From: Paludibacteraceae bacterium
GTDB lineage: Bacteria; Bacteroidota; Bacteroidia; Bacteroidales; Paludibacteraceae
Assembly: GCA_024692565.1 (NCBI GenBank)
Contig: JAILMN010000029.1
Coordinates: forward strand, 1-64,000
DNA length: 64,000 bases
Direction of reading: 5' to 3'
This document shows, piece after piece, positions 34,835 through 41,823 of this stretch. The first letter of the stretch is position 1, and each line of letters begins with the position of its first letter. Under the pieces are notes generated by a model. It worked only from the letters and a program-made list of their open reading frames with translations. It did no database searches and was not told the DNA's origin. The position numbers and the translations under genes are program-made.

Positions 34835-34878
34835 ACCTTTGCGACTGCAAAGGTACTACAAAAAAATGATATACGCAA
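34835..34878 (-). promoter_or_regulatory. Promoter of the rfbA-glmM-surE operon with inverted repeat
   Basis: Minus strand: TTTGCGTATATCA (-33 at 34876-34878), a T tract, GTAG, TACCTTTG (-7 at 34848-34855), with 20 bases between. ACCTTTGC and GCAAAGGT (34835-34854) form an inverted repeat over the -7 box and start site. Confidence 0.82.
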
Positions 34879-34896
34879 AAAAATGTGTGTTTTTTA

Positions 34897-35739
34897 TCAA
34901 AATATCGCTAAAATCGACACAATAAGTGTCGAAAACATGAGTATCGGCATCTGTTTGTCCAATTTTTCCGTGTGTGTCCAAACGAACCACAGGTGCCATG
35001 CCCAAACGGGTAGGATACACAGCGTCCAATAATGTCCGTACAGCACAAAAATCAACAGACAAGCGATCAGCAGACAGGTATGATAGATGCGTCCGCCTGT
35101 TTGTCCCAATAGACTCGCGAAGGTATGTTTGCCGTGCGCTCGGTCGTTTTGCATGTCGCGGATGTTATTGAGGTTCAGTACACCTACGCACGGAAAACCG
35201 ATTGCTGCGCCAAAGCAAAAAATCTGCCATGTTATCGAGAGAGTCTGCAGGTAGTAAGCGCCCATCGTACTGAGGAGTCCGAAGAACAGGAACACCCCTA
35301 AATCGCCCAAACCCATGTAGCCGTAACTATGCTTACCCAAGGTATAAGTGACCGCCCCTATGATAGCCAGCAGACCCAACGCAAAGAACCCGATACTCTG
35401 CAAAGAAAACAATGTACCGAAAGCGCTATAAATCAGCGCCGTACCGAATACTACGCACAAACCTAAAAACAACCTGATCATCCCTTTTATCTGCTTTTCG
35501 GTGATTGTACCGGCTTGCAGACCATAGGCTTGGCGTTCCTGCTGCTCGGTGTCTGTCCCTTTTTGTGCATCACCCAACTCGTTGCTTAAATTACTCAAAA
35601 TCTGCAAACTAAGCGTCGTGCAGATGGCTAAGGCAAAAACGAGCCAATTCTGCTGCGGCGCGAGCAACGAGCCGAGGATGATTCCCGACATAGACAGCGG
35701 CAGCGTGCGCAAACGAAGTGAAGCGATATACGGATTCAT
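34897..35739 (-). CDS. menA: 1,4-dihydroxy-2-naphthoate polyprenyltransferase
   Basis: 280-residue membrane prenyltransferase of the UbiA family that attaches the isoprenoid tail in menaquinone synthesis. It has eight or so membrane segments. The first aspartate-rich motif is NELGDAQKGTD, following the ILSNL helix. The second is NNIRDMQNDRAHGKHT. The N-terminus (ASLRLRTLPLSMSGIILGSLLA) is typical of MenA. It is the last gene of the long rpmH-led operon, 10 bases after the DUF5686-like gene, and other men genes are absent here. Confidence 0.9.
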   Translation of the reverse strand: MNPYIASLRLRTLPLSMSGIILGSLLAPQQNWLVFALAICTTLSLQILSNLSNELGDAQKGTDTEQQERQAYGLQAGTITEKQIKGMIRLFLGLCVVFGTALIYSAFGTLFSLQSIGFFALGLLAIIGAVTYTLGKHSYGYMGLGDLGVFLFFGLLSTMGAYYLQTLSITWQIFCFGAAIGFPCVGVLNLNNIRDMQNDRAHGKHTFASLLGQTGGRIYHTCLLIACLLIFVLYGHYWTLCILPVWAWHLWFVWTHTEKLDKQMPILMFSTLIVSILAIF

Positions 35740-35749
35740 AATATGTTGT

Positions 35750-38035
35750 TTATAGTCCTAAATGAATGCGGAAACGGATACCCCATTGGATACTCGGCGA
35801 CAACGACCAAACGGAGTACAAGTCGCATACGCGCAGTATATTTCCGATGCCGACGCCTACTTCGGCATATAACTGATGGTTCTTCGTTCCGGCAGGCGGA
35901 TAAGTCAGATAGCCATAAGCGATTTTTCCTTCCACCAACTCACGCAGATGTAACCAACGAATACCCGGAATGAGGTTGAATAAAATACCTTGACCATTCC
36001 ATTCGGTTTGCAAAGACACGTATTTATCCGCCATTATCTGGCGTCCATGAAGGAATGTGAAGCGGTACGGATCATAGGCATAACCTTGGTTCGCATCGGC
36101 TTGCCATAACATCGCCGTAGGTGCCTTACCGAAGATAGCACCGGCTTGCAGTGCATAATTCAGCGTACCGCCCATACCCAATTGTGCGTGTTGGGTCAAC
36201 ATCACCCGCACATGACCGTACAAACCGCTGTTCCAATGACCACCTTCCAAACTTAAATATAGCACCGGATAGCGCGTTGAATAAGCATAACGACGCATGA
36301 AATAGCCGTCATATTTGCGTTCACCCCAACTCAACCGCGCGATAGCGCTTAGGGATTGATACGCATAGCCTTCCTGCCATCCTGCGCGGATATAAGCGTG
36401 CGTTTCGAGGTTCGGAGTCCAGTCAGCAAACCAATGCAACTGCAACTGCCGTTGACGCATCGCCGTATTCACATAGAGGCTGTCGCGATGCAAGGCTTCG
36501 AACGCGTAGGCCGTGAAGTCCATATTGCCCCAACCCATCGAGTTCTCACGCAGCAAGCGGTCAAAATCATCTACTTCCGACCACACATAGCGGTCGTTAT
36601 ATTCGAGTTGGAGAATATTGCGTCGATTAGTGGGCAGATTGACGGAGATACGCCCCATTCCCTTAGGCGAACGGTCTTTGATGCCGTATCCGACACTTGC
36701 TTCCAATGACACCACTTTCGATAGTTTCTCATTCGTGCGGAACGGCAAACCGATATGCACGCCTTCGTGCGAATTGACTTGCAAAATCTCTTCGATATGT
36801 CCGATGTCCAAGAATGTGCCGGTAGGAATATAACCCGTTGTCACTATAGTGGCTGTCCATTTGGCGAGGCGCATCAGCGGCAGACTATCCAAAGTAGCGA
36901 AAGCACTATCCGTAGTTGCAGCCAAGGTGGTGTCACGTACAGTCGCAACCATCGAATCATTGGCATACACCACCGCCACATTCGGATTCTTGAGGCTTGT
37001 TGTTAACAACAAAGTAGGAAAGATCGTACCGGCTTTCTCACCCTGAACGGCAAAATCCAACACTGCGGACACATGTTCTTCGGCTATACTGCCGTCCGGT
37101 GCCAACACTTGCGACACATGCAAGGTATTCACATAGTTAACCGCTACTTCTGCCGGCACATAGGCTTTGATGGAACGCAATGCAAAAGTGGTTGTATCAA
37201 TCACCATCTCGCCGTTGAACGTAGCGTAGAACGGGTTGCGCGTGCGGAAATGAATCGTGCAGGAGTCGTCGTCCAGATAGTAGCGATAGTACAGATGACC
37301 GCTTCCCGCCAGGGGAGACAGGAATGCATGATTCATAATGGAGAGGCTGTTCTGGTAGAAATTAAGGTTGCCTTCACCGCCTATCAAGGACGAATAGTCC
37401 GTTGTGGACAAAATCAGTGCCTGCGTGCGCTGGTCATTAGCGGGAGTCATCTGTTCACCGCTGATGCGGAACGACTGCGTCTCGCGGTAGAGCGGCATGA
37501 TATACGATGAGTCTTCTTGCACAATCATTCCGGCTTGCAGACTGCGCCATAACGCACGGCGCAACTGACGTTTGCGGATCTCCGAAACATACAGCGTCTG
37601 CTGCCGTTCAACCGTAAAACTATTCTCCGGATGAAGTGTTCGGTCATTGTCTTGTCTATGCGCACGCACCTGACGAAGCAATAGCAATGCCGGATTCTCA
37701 TTAGGCGCTACCACAATCTCTGTCAACGCTGCGGCTTTCTCTCGCATCGACACTTGCAGACCCGCCATCGCACCCGGCACAATATCGAAACGCTGGGTGT
37801 AATAACCGACAGCCGAGAATACCAATTGCGCTTTTTCTTGCAAGTCCACACGCAAGGCATAGTTACCGTTTTCATCGGAGGTAGTACCTACTTTGGTGCC
37901 ACGAAAATGGATATTGACATTAGGAATCGCTTCGCCGGTTGCTTCGTTGACAATCTCACCCACGACAATCGTCTCCGCGGCATGAAGCGGCAGCGCAAAG
38001 AGAAGTAGAAATACTATGTACCTTACAACTTTCAA
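35750..38035 (-). CDS. DUF5686-like outer-membrane protein with N-terminal carboxypeptidase-like domain
   Basis: 761-residue outer-membrane protein. After a signal peptide (MKVVRYIVFLLLFALPLHA) comes a carboxypeptidase-D-like beta-sandwich domain (VVGEIVNEATGEAIPNVNIHFRGTKVGTTSDENGNYALRV, about residues 23-95). This is followed by a long beta-rich region with VVAPNENPALLLLRQVRAHRQDNDRTLHPENSFTVERQQTLYVSEI, typical of the DUF5686 family, and a C-terminal barrel ending IRFRIHLGL. The function of DUF5686 proteins is not established. It sits 2 bases after xerD and 10 before menA. Confidence 0.8.
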   Translation of the reverse strand: MKVVRYIVFLLLFALPLHAAETIVVGEIVNEATGEAIPNVNIHFRGTKVGTTSDENGNYALRVDLQEKAQLVFSAVGYYTQRFDIVPGAMAGLQVSMREKAAALTEIVVAPNENPALLLLRQVRAHRQDNDRTLHPENSFTVERQQTLYVSEIRKRQLRRALWRSLQAGMIVQEDSSYIMPLYRETQSFRISGEQMTPANDQRTQALILSTTDYSSLIGGEGNLNFYQNSLSIMNHAFLSPLAGSGHLYYRYYLDDDSCTIHFRTRNPFYATFNGEMVIDTTTFALRSIKAYVPAEVAVNYVNTLHVSQVLAPDGSIAEEHVSAVLDFAVQGEKAGTIFPTLLLTTSLKNPNVAVVYANDSMVATVRDTTLAATTDSAFATLDSLPLMRLAKWTATIVTTGYIPTGTFLDIGHIEEILQVNSHEGVHIGLPFRTNEKLSKVVSLEASVGYGIKDRSPKGMGRISVNLPTNRRNILQLEYNDRYVWSEVDDFDRLLRENSMGWGNMDFTAYAFEALHRDSLYVNTAMRQRQLQLHWFADWTPNLETHAYIRAGWQEGYAYQSLSAIARLSWGERKYDGYFMRRYAYSTRYPVLYLSLEGGHWNSGLYGHVRVMLTQHAQLGMGGTLNYALQAGAIFGKAPTAMLWQADANQGYAYDPYRFTFLHGRQIMADKYVSLQTEWNGQGILFNLIPGIRWLHLRELVEGKIAYGYLTYPPAGTKNHQLYAEVGVGIGNILRVCDLYSVWSLSPSIQWGIRFRIHLGL

Positions 38036-38037
38036 CC

Positions 38038-38949
38038 TTACTCTTTATTCATCGGGTGACATTGCAGCACAGCTTTGCGCAAGTCCTGCACGTCCAAATG
38101 CGTATAAATCTCCGTCGTTGCCAGATCTTCATGACCTAACAATTGCTGTATCACGCGCAGATCCGCTCCGTTCTGCAGCAGATGCGTTGCGAACGAATGA
38201 CGCAGCGTGTGCGGGCTGACGGTCTTCGTGATACCGGCTTCGGCGCACAGGCGCTTCACAATAGTGAACACCATCGCGCGGGTCAACGGACGACCGTAAC
38301 GGTTGACGAAAGCTATATCGCGCGACTCCGGCTTCAACGGCCAGGTACTGCGCTCCTGCATCCAATAACCGAACCATTCTTCGGCAACCGGCGACAAAGG
38401 TACAAGACGTTGCTTCGAACCCTTGCCCTCAATCAGCATATAGTGTTCGTTCAGATAGATGTGACTCAACTGCAATCCTACCAATTCGCTAACGCGCAGA
38501 CCGCTGCCGTAGAGCATCTCCATCATCGCGCGGTTGCGGTGTCCTTCGTTTGACGAGAGATCTATCGCCGCCATCATCGCATTCACCTCTTCCAGCGTCA
38601 GCACGGTCGGCAGATGCTTCGATTTCTTGGGACCTTCCAGCAATTCCGAAGGATCCTGTTCGATAAAATCTTTGTATAGCAGAAAGCGAAACCACGAGTG
38701 AATACCGGCTAAGATACGCGCTTGAGTTGCTTCCGATTGAATGCCCTTGAACTGCTCAAAGATGAACTCTTGCAGTTCATCAAAACTCATCTTCACGAAA
38801 TCAATCCCATGGTCTTTGCAGTACGCACGCAACTTCTCCAAATCCATCTCATAGCCCTCAATGGTATTCGGAGAATAACCTCGCTCCAAACGCAGGTACG
38901 TGTGGTATTGGCGAAGTAATTCCGTATCGCTTTTTATTTCTTTTGCCAT
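38038..38949 (-). CDS. xerD: Site-specific tyrosine recombinase XerD
   Basis: 303-residue tyrosine recombinase. The SAM-like N-terminal core-binding domain (LRQYHTYLRLERGYSPNTIEGYEMDLEKL) precedes the catalytic domain with Arg in GSGLRVSELVGL, Lys in EGKGSKQRLVPL, the H-x-x-R box HTLRHSFATHLLQNGADLRVIQQLLGHE, and the nucleophile Tyr in TTEIYTHL. Length and the housekeeping operon position fit the chromosome-dimer-resolving XerD/XerC rather than an element-borne integrase. It overlaps the upstream lipoprotein gene by 16 bases. Confidence 0.9.
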   Translation of the reverse strand: MAKEIKSDTELLRQYHTYLRLERGYSPNTIEGYEMDLEKLRAYCKDHGIDFVKMSFDELQEFIFEQFKGIQSEATQARILAGIHSWFRFLLYKDFIEQDPSELLEGPKKSKHLPTVLTLEEVNAMMAAIDLSSNEGHRNRAMMEMLYGSGLRVSELVGLQLSHIYLNEHYMLIEGKGSKQRLVPLSPVAEEWFGYWMQERSTWPLKPESRDIAFVNRYGRPLTRAMVFTIVKRLCAEAGITKTVSPHTLRHSFATHLLQNGADLRVIQQLLGHEDLATTEIYTHLDVQDLRKAVLQCHPMNKE

Positions 38950-39500
38950 GGAATAAAGGCACCTTGAAAATGCGTTTCGTACGTAGCGCGGTAGCCGTAC
39001 GTGTTTCTGTAATACAGCGTGAACTTCACATCTTTGAGGCCATTCGTCGTGTCACGAACGGTCATATAACCCGAATCCAAGACTTGGATATGCAGCAATT
39101 GGTCGTTTTCTATATTCAGCAGATATATACCAGAAGGCGTTCCTTCCCAATTGCGACCGGGCAGAAACGTAAACGGCTCTCCCGTTGTGTCGCTTTTATA
39201 CTCACCAACAGCCAGCCTCAGTGAATCGGCTGTCGTTCGCTCCGGCACAAAAATATCCGAGATATACAAGTTGTATCCCGTGCCGCGCATATGATGCTCT
39301 TCGTCCAATTCTAAGCCTTCCGAATAGAGATCCAGCGCGACTACGGCATACGGGATCGAGTCATAGCAACGGTCGTAAATCTCTTCGTAACACAAGTTAT
39401 ACTCTTTGGGCATACCGCGGTAACCCGAAGGCTGCGAATTGCGGCAAGCCTGAAAAACGAAGGGACAAAGCGCTATAACGATGAATAGATATTTTCTCAT
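38934..39500 (-). CDS. Hypothetical lipoprotein (gliding/T9SS-accessory-like)
   Basis: 188-residue predicted lipoprotein (MRKYLFIVIALCPFVFQAC, Cys19). The mature part contains DRCYDSIPYAVVALDLYSEGLELDEEHHMRGTGYNLYISDIFVPE and FLPGRNWEGTPSGIYLLNIENDQL, a beta-rich fold with no motif I recognise. Its start overlaps the ftsX-like gene by 4 bases and its end overlaps xerD by 16, so it is an integral part of the operon. Confidence 0.65.
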   Translation of the reverse strand: MRKYLFIVIALCPFVFQACRNSQPSGYRGMPKEYNLCYEEIYDRCYDSIPYAVVALDLYSEGLELDEEHHMRGTGYNLYISDIFVPERTTADSLRLAVGEYKSDTTGEPFTFLPGRNWEGTPSGIYLLNIENDQLLHIQVLDSGYMTVRDTTNGLKDVKFTLYYRNTYGYRATYETHFQGAFIPWQKK

Positions 39501-40717
39501 GACACTTTGATTTTACGTGAAGGATAATAGGCGGCTGCAAAACCCAGTGCCAACACTATCGCTGCTACCAAAAGCACATCCAATGGTTGCACCTGAACCG
39601 GATACGCCGAGATGATATATTCGTCGCCGCTACCTAACTTAAGCCAACCGAAATGCTGTTGTCCTAGGCACAAGAGCACGCCGATTACCAAACCGGCTAA
39701 CGAACCTAAACTGGAAATCAGCCAGCCTTCCAGCAAGAACACGCGCCGAATCATAGGTTCATCTGCGCCTAAGTGCGAGAGAATGCCGATATCTTCGCGC
39801 TTGTCGATAATCAGCATTGAGAGCGAACCGATGATATTGAAACTGGCGATCAGTAAGATAAAGACGAGCAGCAGCACCGTCAGCAATTTCTCGATACGCA
39901 ATATCCGGAAGAAATCCGCTTGTTGCTCATAGCGATCCAGCACTTTGTATCCCGCGCCTAACGATTTTGAAATAGCTGATTTTTGACTTCGGATATCGGA
40001 TTTCTTATCGCTCTTCGGCTGTATCCTGAGCGCACTCGCGGTATGTTCGTCATACGCAAAAAGGCGTTGCGCCAGAGGCAGCGAAACCAACAGCACCTGA
40101 TCGTCGTATTCAATCTGATTGACCGCAAAAGTGCCGGCAATAAACGCGTGCTCATGGCGAAGCGATAGGTCAGGACGAAGCATGTTCAGTCGTCCCGTTC
40201 GCTCAGGCGCGTACAAGTGCAGCGCACCCGTGAAGTGCGCATTCATTCCTATCTGTGCAGCCAAACCGCGACCTAATACCGTACGTTCGAAAGCGCCGTC
40301 CCAGACGCTGTAGAATCCGTCCGTGATGATCGAATCGATATGTGCCGTGCGCTTAAACAAAGTGTCCACGCCCATTACACGCGCAGGCACCTGATGGTCC
40401 TTATAGCGAATCAACGCCGTCTGCTCCAATTGCATCGAGATGGCCTCAATATCCTCGCGCGCGTACAAAGAAGCAATAGGCGCGGTATCGGTACGCAGCG
40501 TCTGACCGTCCGCAGGCACAACCAACAAAACCGGGTCAAACTCCGAGAACATATGTTCCACCAACGCCCCGAAACCGTTCATCACACTCAGCACGCAAAT
40601 CATCGCTGCCGTCACAACAGCAACGGCCGCGGCACTGATGCCCGACACGATATTGATGGCGTTGTGACCTTTCTTAGAAAATAGGTAACGCCAGGCGATA
40701 TGAGGTTCGAAATTCAT
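39497..40717 (-). CDS. FtsX-like ABC permease (LolC/LolE type)
   Basis: 406-residue membrane protein. An N-terminal membrane helix (INIVSGISAAAVAVVTAAMICVLSVMNGF, about 18-46), a large periplasmic MacB-like domain, then three C-terminal helices (about 280-305, 327-352 and 380-398) with the conserved REDIGILSHLGADEPMIRRVFLLEGWLISSLGSLAG. This layout matches LolC/LolE-type lipoprotein-release permeases. No cognate ATPase lies nearby. A degenerate heptamer array (39972-40006) encodes KSDIRSQKSAI inside the periplasmic domain. It overlaps rbfA by 4 bases. Confidence 0.85.
   Translation of the reverse strand: MNFEPHIAWRYLFSKKGHNAINIVSGISAAAVAVVTAAMICVLSVMNGFGALVEHMFSEFDPVLLVVPADGQTLRTDTAPIASLYAREDIEAISMQLEQTALIRYKDHQVPARVMGVDTLFKRTAHIDSIITDGFYSVWDGAFERTVLGRGLAAQIGMNAHFTGALHLYAPERTGRLNMLRPDLSLRHEHAFIAGTFAVNQIEYDDQVLLVSLPLAQRLFAYDEHTASALRIQPKSDKKSDIRSQKSAISKSLGAGYKVLDRYEQQADFFRILRIEKLLTVLLLVFILLIASFNIIGSLSMLIIDKREDIGILSHLGADEPMIRRVFLLEGWLISSLGSLAGLVIGVLLCLGQQHFGWLKLGSGDEYIISAYPVQVQPLDVLLVAAIVLALGFAAAYYPSRKIKVS
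39972..40006 (-). repeat. Heptamer-period array inside the ftsX-like gene
   Basis: Read on the plus strand, units ATAGCTG, ATTTTTG, ACTTCGG, ATATCGG, ATTTCTT. On the coding strand it encodes KKSDIRSQKSAI, close to KSEVRNQKSEI encoded by the pepD array. Degenerate but in register. Confidence 0.65.
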
Positions 40718-41049
40718 TTACTCAGCAACTCGTCAATACGCTCCATTCGGTCGATTGTCTCGTCCAAATGGAAGATTATCTCAGGGATAATGCGCAATTG
40801 ATGACGCTCTAATGTGCCGAGTTCACCGCGAAAACGATGCGTGTTCTCTTCAATCTGCGTCATCGTCTCCTCTACTTTGTTCTGCGGGAAGATAGAGAGA
40901 TAGATGTGCGCAATAGATAAATCAGGCGATACGCGCACTTCGCTTACGGAAATGAGTGTTCCGTGTAGCGTGCGCGCGTAACGCAGAAGGATGTCGCTCA
41001 TGTCTTTTTGTATCAACCGAGCGATCTTGTGTTGTCTAGTTGACTCCAT
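40714..41049 (-). CDS. rbfA: Ribosome-binding factor A
   Basis: 111-residue KH-fold protein that assists maturation of 16S rRNA in the 30S subunit. Characteristic are QHKIARLIQKDMSDILLRYA, VSEVRVSPDLSIAHIYLSIF and RHQLRIIPEIIFHLDETIDRMERIDELL. Its start codon shares a base with the rpmH stop (TAATG), and its end overlaps the ftsX-like gene by 4 bases. Confidence 0.93.
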   Translation of the reverse strand: MESTRQHKIARLIQKDMSDILLRYARTLHGTLISVSEVRVSPDLSIAHIYLSIFPQNKVEETMTQIEENTHRFRGELGTLERHQLRIIPEIIFHLDETIDRMERIDELLSK

Positions 41050-41207
41050 TAAAATTTGTGGCGTCCCTCGTCGGCAACGGTCAGTTTCTTGCGACCTTTT
41101 GCGCGGCGTGCGGCCAATACACGACGACCGTTAGCGGTGGTCATTCTCTCCAAGAAGCCGTGTTTGTTACGACGCTTACGTTGGGAAGGTTGAAATGTAC
41201 GTTTCAT
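41049..41207 (-). CDS. rpmH: Ribosomal protein bL34
   Basis: 52-residue ribosomal protein, translated by eye from the minus strand. It begins [18 protein letters not shown], contains [22 protein letters not shown] (split here only by its natural order) and ends DEGRHKF. This is an unmistakable bL34: the K-R-T-(F/Y)-Q-P-S start and the R-x-G-R-x-V-L-x-x-R-R-x-K-G-R motif are present. It is the first gene of the operon, about 50 bases downstream of its promoter start. Unusually for rpmH, rnpA and dnaA are not beside it; rbfA follows with a 1-base stop-start overlap. Confidence 0.96.
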   Translation of the reverse strand: MKRTFQPSQRKRRNKHGFLERMTTANGRRVLAARRAKGRKKLTVADEGRHKF

Positions 41208-41264
41208 TGTCTTTATTCTATTTTATGCTCTGTCACAGAGCGGTTTCTAACACAAAATGGGCTG

Positions 41265-41295
41265 CAAAAGTACTGCTTTTTTTTGACATACGCAA
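41265..41295 (-). promoter_or_regulatory. Promoter of the rpmH-rbfA-xerD-menA operon
   Basis: Minus strand: TTTGCGTATGTCA (-33 at 41293-41295), an A tract, GCAG, TACTTTTG (-7 at 41265-41272), with 20 bases between. Confidence 0.82.
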
Positions 41296-41437
41296 ATTTT
41301 TCTGCATTTTTTTTGGATTTTTAAGGATATGAGGTCTAATTTGACGAAAAAAAGCGCCACGAGGACGCGTTTCTGGCGATTATAGAAGCAGATTTGAGTC
41401 TTTTTTTAACATCATTTTGCTAATTGAGTAGCACTTG

Positions 41438-41584
41438 CCTTCGAGATGCTTTCGAAATGCCTTCGAAGCGCTTTCGGTGTGTTCGCTATGTTGTTTATGT
41501 GCTTCCGGTACGCTTGCGGGATATTGATACCCCTGTGAATGATTAAGGAATCATTAAGGAATATATAAGGAATAATTAAAGTTA
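41438..41584. repeat. Degenerate 11-nt (and 9-nt) period arrays, intergenic
   Basis: In the 616-base gap between rpmH and the M4 peptidase gene. First array (41438-41481): CCTTCGAGATG, CTTTCGAAATG, CCTTCGAAGCG, CTTTCGGTGTG, in perfect 11-nt register, drifting into 9-nt steps of the TGTTCGCTA / TGTTGTTTA kind. Second array (41541-41584): GATTAAGGAAT, CATTAAGGAAT, ATATAAGGAAT, AATTAAAGTTA. Further on (41658-41713) are TTGACACAG/TTGGCACAG and TGCCAAGAA/TGCCAAGAG units of 9 nt. The gap otherwise holds the rpmH promoter, two hairpins and no convincing gene. Confidence 0.7.
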
Positions 41585-41726
41585 TAAACGTTCTGTATTA
41601 TATACATAGTATATAATACTATAGAAAGAGAGGGGTTTTGAAAAAATGCATGACATACTTGACACAGTTGGCACAGTTAAGGGAAGTGTGCCAAGAATGC
41701 CAAGAGTGTCAAGCAAAAATTTGCAT

Positions 41727-41763
41727 AAGAAAAGTGAGAATTTTGAGAATTCCCACTTTTCTT
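41727..41763. terminator. Strong hairpin downstream of the M4 peptidase gene
   Basis: AAGAAAAGTG (41727-41736) pairs with CACTTTTCTT (41754-41763). GAATT/AATTC continues the stem after one mismatch, with a 5-base loop. It can act on transcripts from the minus-strand peptidase operon, although its T-rich tail is short. Confidence 0.6.
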
Positions 41764-41789
41764 ACTTTTCTCGTGCAATTTTTATATGC

Positions 41790-41806
41790 GGACGATGCTA
41801 TCGTCC
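41790..41806 (-). terminator. Short hairpin 17 bases after the M4 peptidase stop
   Basis: GGACGAT and ATCGTCC form a perfect 7-bp stem with a 3-base loop. On the minus strand it is followed by an A/T-rich stretch without a clean T run. A terminator role is plausible but not certain. Confidence 0.5.
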
Positions 41807-41823
41807 TATAAGGAACAAACGTC

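Noticed and set aside
38038..38949. xerD-like gene as the integrase of a mobile element
   Set aside because: It sits inside a housekeeping operon with overlapping neighbours, no attachment-site repeats and no cargo typical of elements.
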